From NCBI GenBank assembly GCA_037355855.1, contig CM074759.1, positions 5,022,001 through 5,086,000 of the forward strand: a stretch of 64,000 bases of DNA. Direction: 5' to 3'. The stretch's first letter is position 1. Each line of letters opens with the position of its first letter. Under the pieces are notes generated by a model. The model saw nothing but the letters and a program-made list of their open reading frames with translations. It was not told the DNA's origin and did not search any database. The stretch comes from Pseudo-nitzschia pungens (lineage: Eukaryota; Bacillariophyta; Bacillariophyceae; Bacillariales; Bacillariaceae). The position numbers and the translations under genes were made by a program. Below, piece after piece: positions 1 through 10,973 of this stretch.

Positions 1-1
1 C

Positions 2-1189
2 CAATCCAAGGCCTTCTTCTACCAAGAACTAGAAGGCAATAACATCCTCTGCTATGCCAACCAATCGAACCCAGACAACTGGCGCATATACATACCAAGT
101 TCTCTTTCCAATGATACCATCAAATGGTACCATCTTCTGTTGAGTCATTGTGGATCCACCAGGTTATATCAAACTATCTCCGCAAGATTCTACATTGACA
201 ATCTATCCAATCTTTGCAAGACTTACATCTGCCCCGACAGCTGCATTAAGTACAAGAACCAGCACTCCAAGTATGGGAAGCTACCACCAAAAGAAGCTCC
301 ACTAGCCCCATTTAACGAGATACATGTGGACCTCATAGGCCCATGGAAGATCACAGCCCAGGGCAAGAACTATAACTTCAAAGCCCTAACCTGTATTGAT
401 CCAGTCACCAACCTACTGGAGATCATCCGAATCAGAGACAAGTCTTCGCAACACGTCTCAGACCAATTCAGGAACTGTTGGCTCTCAAGATACCCAAGAC
501 CTATCAGATGCATCCATGACAATGGTGGTGAATTCCTAGGAGCTGAATTCCAAACTACACTCAAGCAGTATGGGATTCAGTCCATTCCTACCACAGTGAA
601 GAATCCCCAGTCTAATGCCATCTGTGAAAGAGTCCATCACACCGTCGCTGATATTCTCAGAGTTTTAGTTCATGTAAATCCCCCTCAAGTCAACACCAGA
701 GCCAGTCAGCTCATGGACAATGCCCTGGCAACTTGCATGCATGCCTCTCGATGTGCTGTTAATGCTGCCTTACAAGCATCCCCAGGGTCCCTAGTATTCA
801 ACCGGGACATGCTGATTGATCTGCCACTAACATCCAACCTGTTAGCTTTGCAACAGCTCCGGCAACAAGGGATTAACAAGAATCTACTCAGAGATAATGC
901 CAAGCGTATCAACCACACCTTCCAAGTCAATGACAAAGTATGGATCCAGGAGCCAGATCCGGACAAGCTACAACCCAGGAAGCTTGGTCCCTTTCCAATC
1001 ACGCAAGTCAATACGAACGGAACCGTAAAGTTACAACGAGCTCCTTCGGTAGTAGAAACAGTGAATATTCGGAAGCTGACTCCATATCGGGAATCGAATC
1101 AGTCGGAGCCTTCGCCAACTGAATCCGCAGATATCGAATTAAGTCAATCAAATGACTCAGATTGTTCGATGAGTCACTGGTCGGCTTAA
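2..1189 (+). CDS. Gypsy-type retrotransposon pol, integrase end (5' partial)
   Basis: The frame is open from the first bases of the window, so this is the 3' part of a longer pol gene. An HHCC zinc finger is readable (WYHLLLSH, then CKTYICPDSC), followed by the DDE integrase core: Asp in VDLIGPW, Asp in IHDNGGEF and Glu in NAICERVHH, the last two about 35 residues apart as in retroviral-type integrases. A C-terminal segment (LGPFPITQVNTNGTVKL) corresponds to the end of the gypsy integrase and has a clear counterpart in the gag-pol at 57480-62021, although the two belong to different families. The catalytic residues are intact. No 3' LTR follows: LINE sequence starts almost directly after the stop, so the element's end was lost. 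Protease, RT and RNase H would lie outside the window. Confidence 0.9.
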   Translation, partial: QSKAFFYQELEGNNILCYANQSNPDNWRIYIPSSLSNDTIKWYHLLLSHCGSTRLYQTISARFYIDNLSNLCKTYICPDSCIKYKNQHSKYGKLPPKEAPLAPFNEIHVDLIGPWKITAQGKNYNFKALTCIDPVTNLLEIIRIRDKSSQHVSDQFRNCWLSRYPRPIRCIHDNGGEFLGAEFQTTLKQYGIQSIPTTVKNPQSNAICERVHHTVADILRVLVHVNPPQVNTRASQLMDNALATCMHASRCAVNAALQASPGSLVFNRDMLIDLPLTSNLLALQQLRQQGINKNLLRDNAKRINHTFQVNDKVWIQEPDPDKLQPRKLGPFPITQVNTNGTVKLQRAPSVVETVNIRKLTPYRESNQSEPSPTESADIELSQSNDSDCSMSHWSA

Positions 1190-1201
1190 CTGTGGGATTC
1201 G

Positions 1202-4109
1202 TTCAATCATGAGGCACTATGTAACATGCTGACAAAACCCTTGGGGTTTTATCTCCATGGATGGCAATGAGGACGCCCAGATTGCTCACATGAAGTCCCA
1301 GTCTCAGTCTTTTGGGACTCAACTCAAGGCTTCCAAGTGTGAGAAGAGGGCTTCCCTCTATACCTTCAAGTATTCTTTCATGAAGTCTGTTGAATACCCC
1401 ATGCCTGTCACCCAAATTGATGAGGGTACTTGGACAAAGATTCTTCACCCAGCCCTTGTTCCAGTGCTGGATAAAGCAGGGATGTCCCGAACATTTCCTA
1501 GACATGTATTCTTTGGTCCCTCCCTTTATCAAGGCTTTGGTTTCATCCATCCATATCTTCTCCAAGAGTTTAGCCATATTGCTACTCTCTTTCAGGAATC
1601 TGTTTGGTCCTCTCAAACTGGCAGGATTCTCAGGCTAACTGCTGAAGCTCTTAGGCTTGAACTTGGGTTCCCTCTTCATCTTGGTGTCACACCCTATCAT
1701 CCCTTTGCTTCATACGTTACTCCCTGCTGGTACCGGCACATGTGGAAGTTCTTTTCTGATCACCCTGTGAGCTTGGTTGAAGACTTCCCAGACCTTCCTC
1801 TGCTTCGTTCCAATGACTGTTATCTCATGCAAGCCTTTGTCAAAGCTGGCTTTAGAGGTGCTGACTTGTCCCTCTTGAATCACATTCGGATGTCCCTCAA
1901 GGCTGTGTCCCTTGCTGATATTTGTACCCCAGATGGGACAAGACTTGCTCCCATGGCTTTCCAGTTGACATCCTCCAACCACTTGAGAGATCATCTTGAC
2001 TGGCCGCGATGTCCTCCCCCTTGGCCTCCAGCAGCACAGCGCCTTTGGACCAAGGCTCTTCAGACCTGTTTTCTACCCCCCTGTCCACCCCCTGCAGCCA
2101 GGGCACTGGCTCCTTCCTTTCACCTTGGGCATTGGCTCTCTCCCCAGACAGCTTCTCGTTGGCCTTGGTTTTTGTCTCCATCTACCAATAGGATATTCTC
2201 CAAAACTTCTACTGGTTGGATTGTGGGCACCTCCCAATGCAGGGGCAGATACAGGTTCACTTCTGAAATCATTTATGATAAACCAGCCTGTGCTGATGTG
2301 CTTGTCTCCCCTGTGATCCGAGGCCAAGTTGTACGCGTGGTTGGGTCCTCAGCCTTTGTTTCTGAGCCCCCTGACATGGATCCTCTGGAGTACAATCCAT
2401 TTGAGTCCCTTCCAGCTTCTCCTGCTGATGCCTTTGATGCACTCCAAGAGTACTTCTCCACAAGTATTCCCTGCCTCAGGTTGGCTGTCAGGCCCTTGTT
2501 GCTGCCATTCAGAGCGGTACTGCCAGTGCTGTCTGTGATGGTTCATATGATCCGGATCTTCTCAGAAGAACTTCTGCCTTCATCCTGTCACCCAACACCT
2601 CGACAAAGACTACCTCTTTATTCCTCACTGGCTGTAATTTTGTGAGTGGATCCCCTGAGGATCAGTCATCCTACAGGAGTGAACTGGCAGGCATCATTGG
2701 GGTTCTCACCTGTTGCACTGCTCTGGTGAGCCTGTTTGATATTGCCTCTGGCTCTATCACCATTGCCCTTGATGGCAACACAGCTCTCAAACAGGCTCAG
2801 GGATCCTGGCCATTGGTTATTTCCCAGAAGTCTGTTGATTACATCTATGTCATCAGAAACATGCTTTCTGCCCTGCCAATCTCTGTGCACTTTCAGTGGG
2901 TTCAGGGCCATCAATCTGGATTCTTTCTTGATTGGTGGGCCCTTCGCAATCATCAGGTTGATGGCATGGCCAAGGCATTTCTCTCTGTCCATAGAGCTTC
3001 TGCCTATCACTATCCCAGACTTGTGTTTGAGCCCTGGGCATTTTCTCTCAATGGTTGCAAGTGCTCAAGGTTTGATCAGCAGGCTTTGCATGTTGCTATT
3101 TCTGGTCCTCCTCTTCTCCAATACTGGCAGACCCACCATGATATCCCCATTCCCCAACCTGTTTTGAGTTCCATCCATTGGTGTGTCCATCAGTCTGCCT
3201 TCAAACGCCTCCCTCCTGGCATGCAAAGGTGGTTCGTCAAGTTTGCTTCTGGCTGCATTGGTGTTGGCAACCAACTCCTTCACTACCAGCATCAGGATCA
3301 CTCCAGGTGCCCCTTGTGTGATGCAGACAACGAGAAGGTTTCTCATGTGCTCTCCTGCAAGGACCCTGGAGCTCTCACGCATAGTTTGTCTGCCTTCAAG
3401 GGACCCCTGCAGAAGAGGCTTGAAGTTGAGCAGACTGATCCATCATTGGTTGCTGCCATTGTGGATCTTCTCACCAGAGTTCGGAAGGGCCAGACCATTT
3501 ATCCCTCATCCAACTCCCCTGCACTAGCTTCTGCTGTCAGGGCACAGAGGACAATTGGTTGGCACAACTGGCTCCTTGGTAGGTGGTCTCCTTGCTGGTA
3601 TCAAATCCAGGCTGATTACTACTCCCACATTGGAAGCAAGCGCTCTCCCAGACGTTGGGCTACAGCTATCATCCATCAGTTCTTTCTTACCTCCTGGGAT
3701 CTTTGGACCTATAGGAATGAACGGCTCCATGGTCCTGGGGGCACCCTTGATGCTGAACAACACCAATCTCTTGATGCTTCCAGCATTTCCTCTGAATTGG
3801 CCATTGGTGCAGCTGGTGCCCTTCCCCAGTCACACTCCCTTTTACAAACCCCTTTCCAAGTCCTACAAGGCTACACCCTGACTGCCAAGCGGCAGTGGCT
3901 TGCAACCATCCACCTTGCCAGGAAGCAGTATGCCGCACCTGCACCCCCGGTGCAGCCATACCAACATGAGGCTGCTCTCCTACGTGCCTGGCTTACTGGA
4001 CCTTAGGGTTGATTCCACTTTGTACCTTGGTTTTGTCTTCTGTTCCTGCTTCTCATATTGTCCCATACCTTTTGATACTGGGTCTTCTCCCACTATCTTC
4101 CTTCCCACT
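1202..4109 (+). pseudogene. Non-LTR (LINE) retrotransposon fragment, copy A: RT thumb, RNase H, zinc finger
   Basis: This is the 3' half of a LINE ORF2, broken into two frames. Frame one (from about 1257) carries the post-catalytic RT region (MKS.YPMPV, PR.V.FGP, LLNHIRMSL); the palm with the YADD box is absent. Frame two, ending at 4006, is an RNase H: VCDGS (Asp), SELAGI (Glu), DGNTAL (Asp) and NHQVDG (His/Asp). It is followed by a CCHC finger, CPLCDADNEKVSHVLSC, typical of LINE C-termini. Compared with copy B at 15.5-20.2 kb, copy A lacks 10 bp near 2445, which moves RNase H out of frame. The 3' UTR matches copy B until about 4107, where another repeat replaces it. A short stretch before 1257 (HEALCNMLTKPLGFYL) is probably the preceding RT segment in yet another frame. 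Dead copy. Confidence 0.8.
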
Positions 4110-4755
4110 TGAGCTGATGGCGCTCAGCTCTATCGTATCGTGACAGTGCTTTGCTATCTCGTAGAATAACAGAGCTCTGTAGCTCCAGTACTGTATTTTA
4201 CGGAGTAGCATAGCGCACGGAGTGGTGTTAGCGCACGGAGTAGCGTTAGCGCTTAATTAGATCCAATCGTATGCTAGCGCGTGTGCTAACTTCAACTGTC
4301 TGGGTCAAGTATCCGGTCATAGTATCAATCCTACACCAATGACCCAACCCCGGCGGTAGCATAGTATCTTAGCATGGTAGCATGGTAGGTTAGCATCTCC
4401 AGTATCTCGTAGCATTAGCAACCCTAACCTTGTAGCACTCAGCTACACTGTATTAGTGCGGATGCTATACCCAGGGTATGTACAACTGGTACACATTGTA
4501 CGCAACAACCCTGGTATATACGGAGTTAGCACCCCATACCAAATAGAATAAGCCTGTTGCTAAGCCTGCTGCTAAGCCTGCTGCTAATCCTGTATGCTAA
4601 CCACTTAGCACACAGCTCCTCGCACTCAGCTCAGCTCAGCTCCTAGTAGTGGGGAGCTACCAGCAGGTGCTACTCACTGTAGCCCCAGTACATTCCCCTA
4701 CACAGGAACCCTAGCACCAAGGCCTGTAGCATCACCTTGAATATCAACATAGCAA
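4107..4755 (-). repeat. Dispersed repeat with terminal hairpin, copy 1
   Basis: Non-coding. It begins (plus-strand view) with an imperfect palindrome GAGCTGA...TCAGCTC at 4109-4128 and ends near an AATATC around 4745. Read on the minus strand it matches 14545-14835: the same hairpin end, the same TGTCTCGTA/CTATCTCGTA block and the same CCCCAGT...CCTACACAGGA block. In between it is rich in short TAGCAT / GCTAAGCCTGCTG repeats. It sits exactly where LINE copy A loses its 3' UTR, so it either inserted there or replaced that end. No ORF and no clear TSD. Confidence 0.5.
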
Positions 4756-4798
4756 AGCCTTGAACACAATCTTTACATCACCCTTCAAGGATTCATGT

Positions 4799-5097
4799 GC
4801 AAATTCCAAGGCAAATGCATTAGTACTAGTAGTAGTATGATTCACTGTGGCTAAGACGACGTCTTGTCATTTTGCATCTCTTCAGATACATATTTCATGA
4901 CCAATCCATCATAATCCACTGCAGCTAAGATGACGTCTTTGTCCTTTTGCGACTCTTTGGATGCATATTCCAAGGCGCATCCATAATTACTATTCACTGC
5001 AGCTAAGACAACGTCTTTCTAATTTTGCATCTCTTCAGATGATGCATATTTCAAGGCAAATGCATTAGTAGTATTCACTGTGGCTAAGACGACCTCA
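4799..5097. repeat. ~75-80 bp degenerate tandem repeat, four units
   Basis: Units start at about 4841, 4915, 4993 and 5073 and share TTCACTG(T/C)(G/A)GCTAAGA(C/T)GACGTCTT followed by a TTTTGCATCTCTTCAGAT-like block. The palindrome GACGTC is in most units. No coding potential. Confidence 0.6.
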
Positions 5098-5825
5098 TCC
5101 GCTTCGGCAACTAAACGGTATTGTTCTGTAGGTGTGTTGCAACAGGATTTGGGCAACCACTATGGTCCGAATCGAAACAAGAAGGTGTTGTCAAAAGAAT
5201 GAAAAAAATCTGTGTTTCCATACAGACTCCGGGAGTTTTTCTGATTTTTGAAAATGGGGGATATCAGCTGAGAAGAATTACGTACCGGTACGAGTAACCT
5301 TACTGTAATCTTAGTACCGGGTACAATTGCCTCGGTTTTGTGTTTGCGAAAGTTCTTCTTGGCGCGCATACAAACTTTTTCTTTTTGTTCTGAGATTTGT
5401 ACGGTAACCTTAACCTTACTCGCGACGCGATACAACCAAATCAGAGTGTTCCAACAGTAAGTTACGTAAGTTAAGGTTACCGTACCGTAGGTGCCATCGT
5501 GCTGGCTCTGAAATTTTGGCCGTCTCCAATGAAAATAATCGCGAGGCGATACAACCAAAACAGTGGCAACCGACCCATGGATTGATCGATCGAAGCACGA
5601 GCAAAGAAAGCATTACAAAGGAAAGTAATATTAAAACCTTACCGTACGGTTCGTAGTTTCTTCTCGAGATAGCGACGAGACAAAAATTCGTTCCCCAGAC
5701 GCCGACATCCGTATCACACAACAATAGTTTTGGGTCGTCGACACGGGGTGAAAGAACCGGCAAGCAACAACCAACAACAACCAACAATACAACAATCCAT
5801 CCATCCATCCATCTATCTTTCCACC
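5098..5825. other. Intergenic region upstream of the 200-aa gene
   Basis: Holds many short ACCTTAC / CGTACGGTA / TAACCTTA motifs (5280-5480 and 5630-5650), a feature shared with most host intergenic DNA in this window. The last 80 bases before the start are CA-rich (CCAACAACAACCAACAATAC, then CCATCCATCCATC), a plausible 5' UTR. No gene is supported. Confidence 0.4.
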
Positions 5826-6428
5826 ATGACCAGCACCAATCGATCCGTCGTTCACGTCGTCGAGGTCGATACGAGAAAGGGAGGAACGAGCTCGCATTGG
5901 CCGGGTTACAAAGAAACGGCGTGCGACGCGACCTATTGGAAAACGAACATCGTGGACAACCCGGGGGTCGAGCGCCTCGGGTGCCCGGTGGCCGACCTTT
6001 GCGGCTTTCGAGGCCTGGCTGTGTACGTCAAGAAATCGCTCTGCCGGCCCGGATTGGGTGCCTTCTGGAGGGAGGGAGGAGAAGCGGGCGTCTTTGACGC
6101 GATCCGCGGAAACAGCGGTCTGTTGGCCGAGAACAACGGAGCCGCGACGTTTCTGACGATGCAACCCGATACGGGCCTGGCCGATCGACTGGTGACGGGC
6201 AAGGCCTACGTCGTTTGTGACGAGGGTCGGTATTTGTTGTCGAGGGGACAGGTGTGGGGCGTGCAAGAGATGATCCATTGCGCCATGGACGCGTACGACA
6301 TGGACCCCGCGAGCATGCGACGCGGAGAAAAGCTCGTTCGTGGATGGGCCGCCAACTACAAAACCCGGGCGTGGACGCCACCCTCCGGCACGGGAGGCAT
6401 CGATATTTACTCTCCCAAGGCGGTGTAG
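5826..6428 (+). CDS. Conserved-looking protein of unknown function (200 aa)
   Basis: The start is the ATG in CCACCATGACC at 5826, a good eukaryotic context following a CA-rich leader; an upstream in-frame start at 5730 would only add low-complexity sequence. The protein is compact and has no signal peptide or membrane segment. Readable blocks are TACDATYWKTNIVDNPG, LADRLVTGKAYVVCDEG and LLSRGQVWGVQEMIHCAMD, ending in GWAANYKTRAWTPPSG. The even composition and high GC, without low-complexity runs, suggest a real host gene rather than a transposon ORF. It is a single exon. I do not recognise the family. The next gene downstream, 1.4 kb away, encodes a histone chaperone-like protein, but no functional link is implied. 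Confidence 0.7.
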   Translation: MTSTNRSVVHVVEVDTRKGGTSSHWPGYKETACDATYWKTNIVDNPGVERLGCPVADLCGFRGLAVYVKKSLCRPGLGAFWREGGEAGVFDAIRGNSGLLAENNGAATFLTMQPDTGLADRLVTGKAYVVCDEGRYLLSRGQVWGVQEMIHCAMDAYDMDPASMRRGEKLVRGWAANYKTRAWTPPSGTGGIDIYSPKAV

Positions 6429-7870
6429 TGAAAGCACGCGTTGGAACGGTTGTTCTTTCTCCGTGCGTGCAAATGTTAACAATGCTTCGAATCGTTCCCG
6501 ATGGTCACTTTTTTGTGTAGGAAAGTGGAGTGATTTGGATTTGGATTTCATTTTCATTCTTGCCGGAATCCGACTCCGATTCCGACTCCGATTCCGACTC
6601 CGATTCCGACTCCGAATAAACGCAAATGCAAATGCAAATGCAAATGCAAATCCAAATCGGATGGTTTTCTGACGTATTTTGTTTGGAACAAGGCAATACG
6701 TACCGTAATCCAGGTAGCCATACGGTAAACCTCACCCACTACTCTCAATCATCAAAAAGAAGGTTGTTGATGCCAAACGCAGCTAATGTGACGCCGCTCT
6801 CCATTTTTGATTTTGTTGAGAGAATTGAGAGAATACGAGTAACCTTAGCCTAACTTCGTAATTACTTGTACTGTAAAGTGTAAAGTTACTCCGTATTTTG
6901 ATGAGAATTGTGAAACGTGATCTGGAACGATCTGGAAGAAACAATGCTTCCGTACGCTACTTCCCTAGCGAAGTACACGGGTTCGTAGAGTACATACAGT
7001 AAGGTAATTACTGCAGAGAAAACATGAAATTCTTTTCGTACTAAGGTTTACCGTAAGATACGACACCTACCGTACAACTCCACTAATCTCACTCGTAAAA
7101 TTACCCCCCGAGGTCCAATAGTACTGTATTCAAAAAATACCGCAGCGTACGGATGTGATTGGTCCATCCGCCCGTCCGTCGGGCAGCAGGAATCTCAAAA
7201 TCTCAAAACATCAATCTCGATCTCGATCTCGATCTCGATCTCTATATCAAAATAATTGGCGCGAATTGCTTCCCTCCTCCTTTGATTTCGAACCGCTAGT
7301 CTTACGCTGTGATTGCAACGCTGACAACATCCTCGTTCCCGGAGGGAGGGGAGAGCTTGCTCGATCTCGGAGCGAACTCGGAAGGTAAGATTACCGTACG
7401 GTACAGTAATTACGGTAACCTTAATTACGGTACGACTACAAGTTTTCATTCCTACCGGTAAGTTTTACGTACCGAGAAGGCTGCGACGTCATGCGACGTA
7501 ACCTTACCGTACGATACGAGTAAGGTTAATTTACCGTACGGTACGAACTTTGCGCAATGCTTCGAACCGCAGTCCCCATCGCATTGTCGATTGCAACCAA
7601 ACCACGGAACGCAAAAACCAACGGTGTGACAAACCATCCCGTCCCGTCCCGTTCCATTTCAACAAAGGAAACAAACCAAAACAAAGAACAAGCACAAGCA
7701 CAAGCACCACCCGGCAGTTTCTTATCTAAACCGACCAAACAACGTTTGTTCCCGAGACACTGAACTCCGTTGCCGGTAATTATTGGTCCGTGACAATTAG
7801 TTCGCTTCTCCGTCATTCCATTCGATTTTAAAAATTCCATTCGATTCCATTCGATTCCATTCCATTCAAA
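6429..7870. other. Intergenic region with simple-sequence arrays
   Basis: 1.4 kb without a supportable gene. It contains a CCGACTCCGATT array (about 6568-6618), an AAATGC array (6624-6657), a CTCGAT array (7203-7243) and, just before the next gene, CATTCGATTC repeats (7816-7868). Between them are dense ACCTTA / CGTACGGTA motifs (6690-7110 and 7385-7545). Long ORFs crossing this stretch run through these arrays and are not credible. Confidence 0.6.
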
Positions 7871-9868
7871 ATGCCACTGAAACAACAGCAATCCATCCAA
7901 TCGACAACCCAAGCCACCGCGGAAGCATCGTCGCCATCGCCATCGCCATCGCCGTTCTCCCTGGCGTCGTGTTCCCCCAAGGAACTCCAGGAGGCCCTGG
8001 TCCGGGCGAGGGGCTCCAGCGAAGCCTCCCGCCTCCTGAAGGAAGCCTCTCGCCTCGTCGAGCACGATCGCGCCCAACTGGTGTCCCCGGACCCGAGCGC
8101 CAGCACGACAACGACAACGACAACGGCAACGGCAACCAAGGAGCGCCAGCGCGAGCAGCAACTCCTGGGAGAACCCCTGGCGGTCGAAGCCTTCGAGACG
8201 TCCATCCTGGCACCGCGCATGGGTCGGTTCGAGCTGCGAATCCACGAGCGAGGCCTGGTGGCAACCAAGAAGAACGATCCCTCGGTGCGGTTCGTTTTGT
8301 TGCGGATCCACGAGAACGATGAGAAGCACGGAGGCCGAAGCAAGGACTCCAATTCCAATTCCAATTCCAATTCCAATTCCAATTCCAATTCCATTCCCGG
8401 TACCGGCAGCTGCAGCCACGTCCTGGTGTTTCCCAAACCGGAAGACTGCAAGGCGATCCTCCACAACCGCCGCGCCGATCCCGAAGCCAAACCCAAGAAA
8501 ACCAGCGGCCGGCTGGTGGTCCTCCACCTGGTGTCGCCGCTCGCCATTCCCAAGCAGAAATCACCGACCACCAACGTCTGCTTTGTCCTGCCGGTCGATC
8601 CGAAAACCAAGCTGCCGGTGGGACCGCAGCGTTGCGTTGGTAGCAATGGCAATGGCAATGACAATAGGAGCAATAACAGCAATAGCAGCAATAGCAGCGG
8701 AGAACACACCGAGAACGATCCCACGGCTGCATGGGCGCGGGTCCTCCAAACAGCGCTGGGGGGAAGGCTGGCGCGGGTCCTCCCGGAAGACGACGCAACC
8801 CACGACAACAACGAAACCAACAACGAAACCAACAGCGAGAACGAGAACGAGCACAACGAGAAGACAACCGGCCGAGCCGCCGTGTTTTCCAGCCACCAGC
8901 CCCCCAACACGTCCACCACCACGGGGGGCATGCCCTTTGTCGGTTGCTACCTGGGGGTGAACGACGGGGTGGTCTATCCCCTGGCCGAGGGACTCTTGTT
9001 CTACAAGCCACCGAGGTTTCTTCCCTCCTCGACCCTCCACTCGATCGCCTGCGGCCGCGGCCACGGGGGAGACTCCTCGTCGCGGTACGTCGATCTGGTG
9101 GTCCGATGCAAGAAGGAGAGCAACACTGCTGCTGCTGCTGCTGCTGCTACTAAAAATACTACGAGCAATCGCAAAACGAAGAAACACACAAGCAAGGACG
9201 ACGATCACGAGAAGGACGGCGACGGTGACAGTGACAATGACGGTGACAATGACAATGGCAATGACAATGACGAGTCGCGACTGGAAACCGTCGAGTTTAC
9301 CAACATTCGGCGGGAAGAGACCGGGGTCTTGAACGCGTACATTCACAACGTTCTGATTCCTGCCATGACCAGGGATGCCAAGAAGGCGACCGCCAATCGA
9401 GACGGCGCGGAGGATTCGGACCGCAGCAACGGCTGTGAAAATGACGATGGCGATGACGATGGCGATGACGATGGCGATGGCGATGGCGATGACGAAGTGG
9501 TAGTGGAAGCCATCATCGACGACGACGACGATGCTACCGAAGACGAGCAAGGAAACTTTGATGGCAGCGACGACGACGACGACGACGACGATTACGTGGA
9601 AGCCGAAAGCGCCAACAAGGACAATGGCAGCAACGGGGAGGACACCGATGATGACAGCGACGATGACGACGAGATCGAGGAGGGATTGTACGGTGGCGAC
9701 GACGAGGGCGTTGCCGTGGTGGCCGACGACTTTGCCCGGGAATTGGCCAAGAGAAAGCACAACAACAACAACGACAACGACAGCGACAGCGACACTGCTA
9801 CCGAGAGCGAGGACGACGCGGAAAAGCCGCGGGCTTCCAAGCGGCTTCGTCGCCGTAGGGGGGCATGA
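7871..9868 (+). CDS. Rtt106-like histone chaperone (PH-like domain, acidic tail)
   Basis: 665 aa, ATG at 7871 after a CATTC-rich leader, single exon. Residues ~110-300 form a first globular part (FELRIHERGLVATKKNDPS; LVVLHLVSPLAIP). Residues ~356-510 contain FVGCYLGVNDGVVYPLAEG, LLFYKPPRFLPSSTLHSI, a RYVDLVVRCK strand and VEFTNIRREETGVLNAYI, the pattern of the Rtt106/Pob3-type PH-like domain that binds histone H3-H4. The last ~150 residues are almost continuous Asp/Glu tracts ending in a basic KRLRRRRGA, as in histone chaperones. Inferred role: nuclear nucleosome assembly. The domains are split by simple-sequence insertions: SN repeats (about 160-175), a run of Ala at 418-424 and DGDND repeats. 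The assignment rests on motif pattern, not on a search; an SSRP1-like origin is the main alternative. Confidence 0.72.
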   Translation: MPLKQQQSIQSTTQATAEASSPSPSPSPFSLASCSPKELQEALVRARGSSEASRLLKEASRLVEHDRAQLVSPDPSASTTTTTTTATATKERQREQQLLGEPLAVEAFETSILAPRMGRFELRIHERGLVATKKNDPSVRFVLLRIHENDEKHGGRSKDSNSNSNSNSNSNSNSIPGTGSCSHVLVFPKPEDCKAILHNRRADPEAKPKKTSGRLVVLHLVSPLAIPKQKSPTTNVCFVLPVDPKTKLPVGPQRCVGSNGNGNDNRSNNSNSSNSSGEHTENDPTAAWARVLQTALGGRLARVLPEDDATHDNNETNNETNSENENEHNEKTTGRAAVFSSHQPPNTSTTTGGMPFVGCYLGVNDGVVYPLAEGLLFYKPPRFLPSSTLHSIACGRGHGGDSSSRYVDLVVRCKKESNTAAAAAAATKNTTSNRKTKKHTSKDDDHEKDGDGDSDNDGDNDNGNDNDESRLETVEFTNIRREETGVLNAYIHNVLIPAMTRDAKKATANRDGAEDSDRSNGCENDDGDDDGDDDGDGDGDDEVVVEAIIDDDDDATEDEQGNFDGSDDDDDDDDYVEAESANKDNGSNGEDTDDDSDDDDEIEEGLYGGDDEGVAVVADDFARELAKRKHNNNNDNDSDSDTATESEDDAEKPRASKRLRRRRGA

Positions 9869-10973
9869 ACAAAACGAAAGGAAGAAAACGAAACGGAATG
9901 GAATGGAACTGTGATTGGACCATGACTGGGATCGGATCCAATCGGATCCAAAGCTCCAACCGGCGCCGGGTCCTTCCACCGGACCGGTGACACAGAACAC
10001 GGTGCCCCGCGTACGGCAGCGCAAGGCAAGGCAGGGGAACGCGAGGCATCGGATCGCGCGAGGTCCGAACCACCGTGCCGCCGATGGATGGATGGATGGA
10101 TTCGTTGCGAACCGCGGTGCCGCACCGGATTTTTGGGGAAGAGGGTCCGATCCGATCCCATCCCATCCCATCCCATCCCATCGAATCCGATTCGATTCGA
10201 TTCGATTCGATTCGATGGATCAATCAATTTCATTCCGCAACGAAACTCCAACCCTACCGAGAGGAGTTCCATCCGCCACTCCACTCCACTCCACTGCGAG
10301 TGCGATTGTGAGTGCGAGTGCGAGTGCGAGTGCGACTGCGATTGTGAGTATCGTATAATGCCGCGGATCGTACGTGCCAATCAGAAATCAATCCCTCGGA
10401 GAAACGTCCCTGCTTGCCGTCCCAAGAGAGAAAACAGGATAAATCATGGCAACTGCTTCAAGATTGAAATGTACTAGTACTAGTAGTACTACTGCAAGAA
10501 ATCGCAAGAAGACATATACTACCGTACTAATTGACGAATCCATTCTTGTGCCCAACGTGTGGTGCACCAGTATGTCTACAAGAGGAACAACTATGGTAGA
10601 ACTACGTGTACGTGTATCCAGTCTTGGTCATGCGAGACAAACAAAAAATAATACTTTTAATTCTTACGGAACTTCGGTTCGTATTCGTACTGTATTCGTA
10701 CTGTACGGTACGGTAAGAACCTTATTCGTACGGTATTCGTATTCGTATTCGTACAAGACTTGTCTCCGTCGAAAGGAACCACCAACAAGAAAGTGCAACA
10801 GAGAGTTTCGTGTTCGAACTGATGACCATTACAAGTATTTCACTTCCTCTCATAATTCGAATTTCAAAAACAACAACAAAGACTCGAGTAAAAGTACGAG
10901 TGCGAGTACGATTTCGACGAGTGCAAACCATTACAACATACTTACAACAACACCAACAACAACAACAAGGACA
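9869..10973. other. Intergenic region with GATTC and GAGTGC arrays
   Basis: 1.1 kb holding CGATCC/CCATC repeats (10140-10190), GATTC repeats (10188-10217), a TGCGAG array (10295-10343) and CGTATTCGTACGG motifs (10680-10755). An open frame continues upstream of the next gene as far as 10446, but that stretch reads through these motifs and is taken as leader. Confidence 0.5.

Noticed and set aside
1208..1270. LTKPLG-like motif suggesting the end of a copia RNase H
   Set aside because: It sits where LINE RTs carry a KTLGV.L..DGN segment and runs straight into the LINE thumb region, so a frameshifted LINE is the simpler reading.
8561..10171. 536-codon minus-strand frame over the Rtt106-like gene
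   Set aside because: It is the antisense of Asp and Asn repeats (giving Val/Ile runs) and of GC-rich coding sequence; the plus frame has domain-like sequence and a good start.
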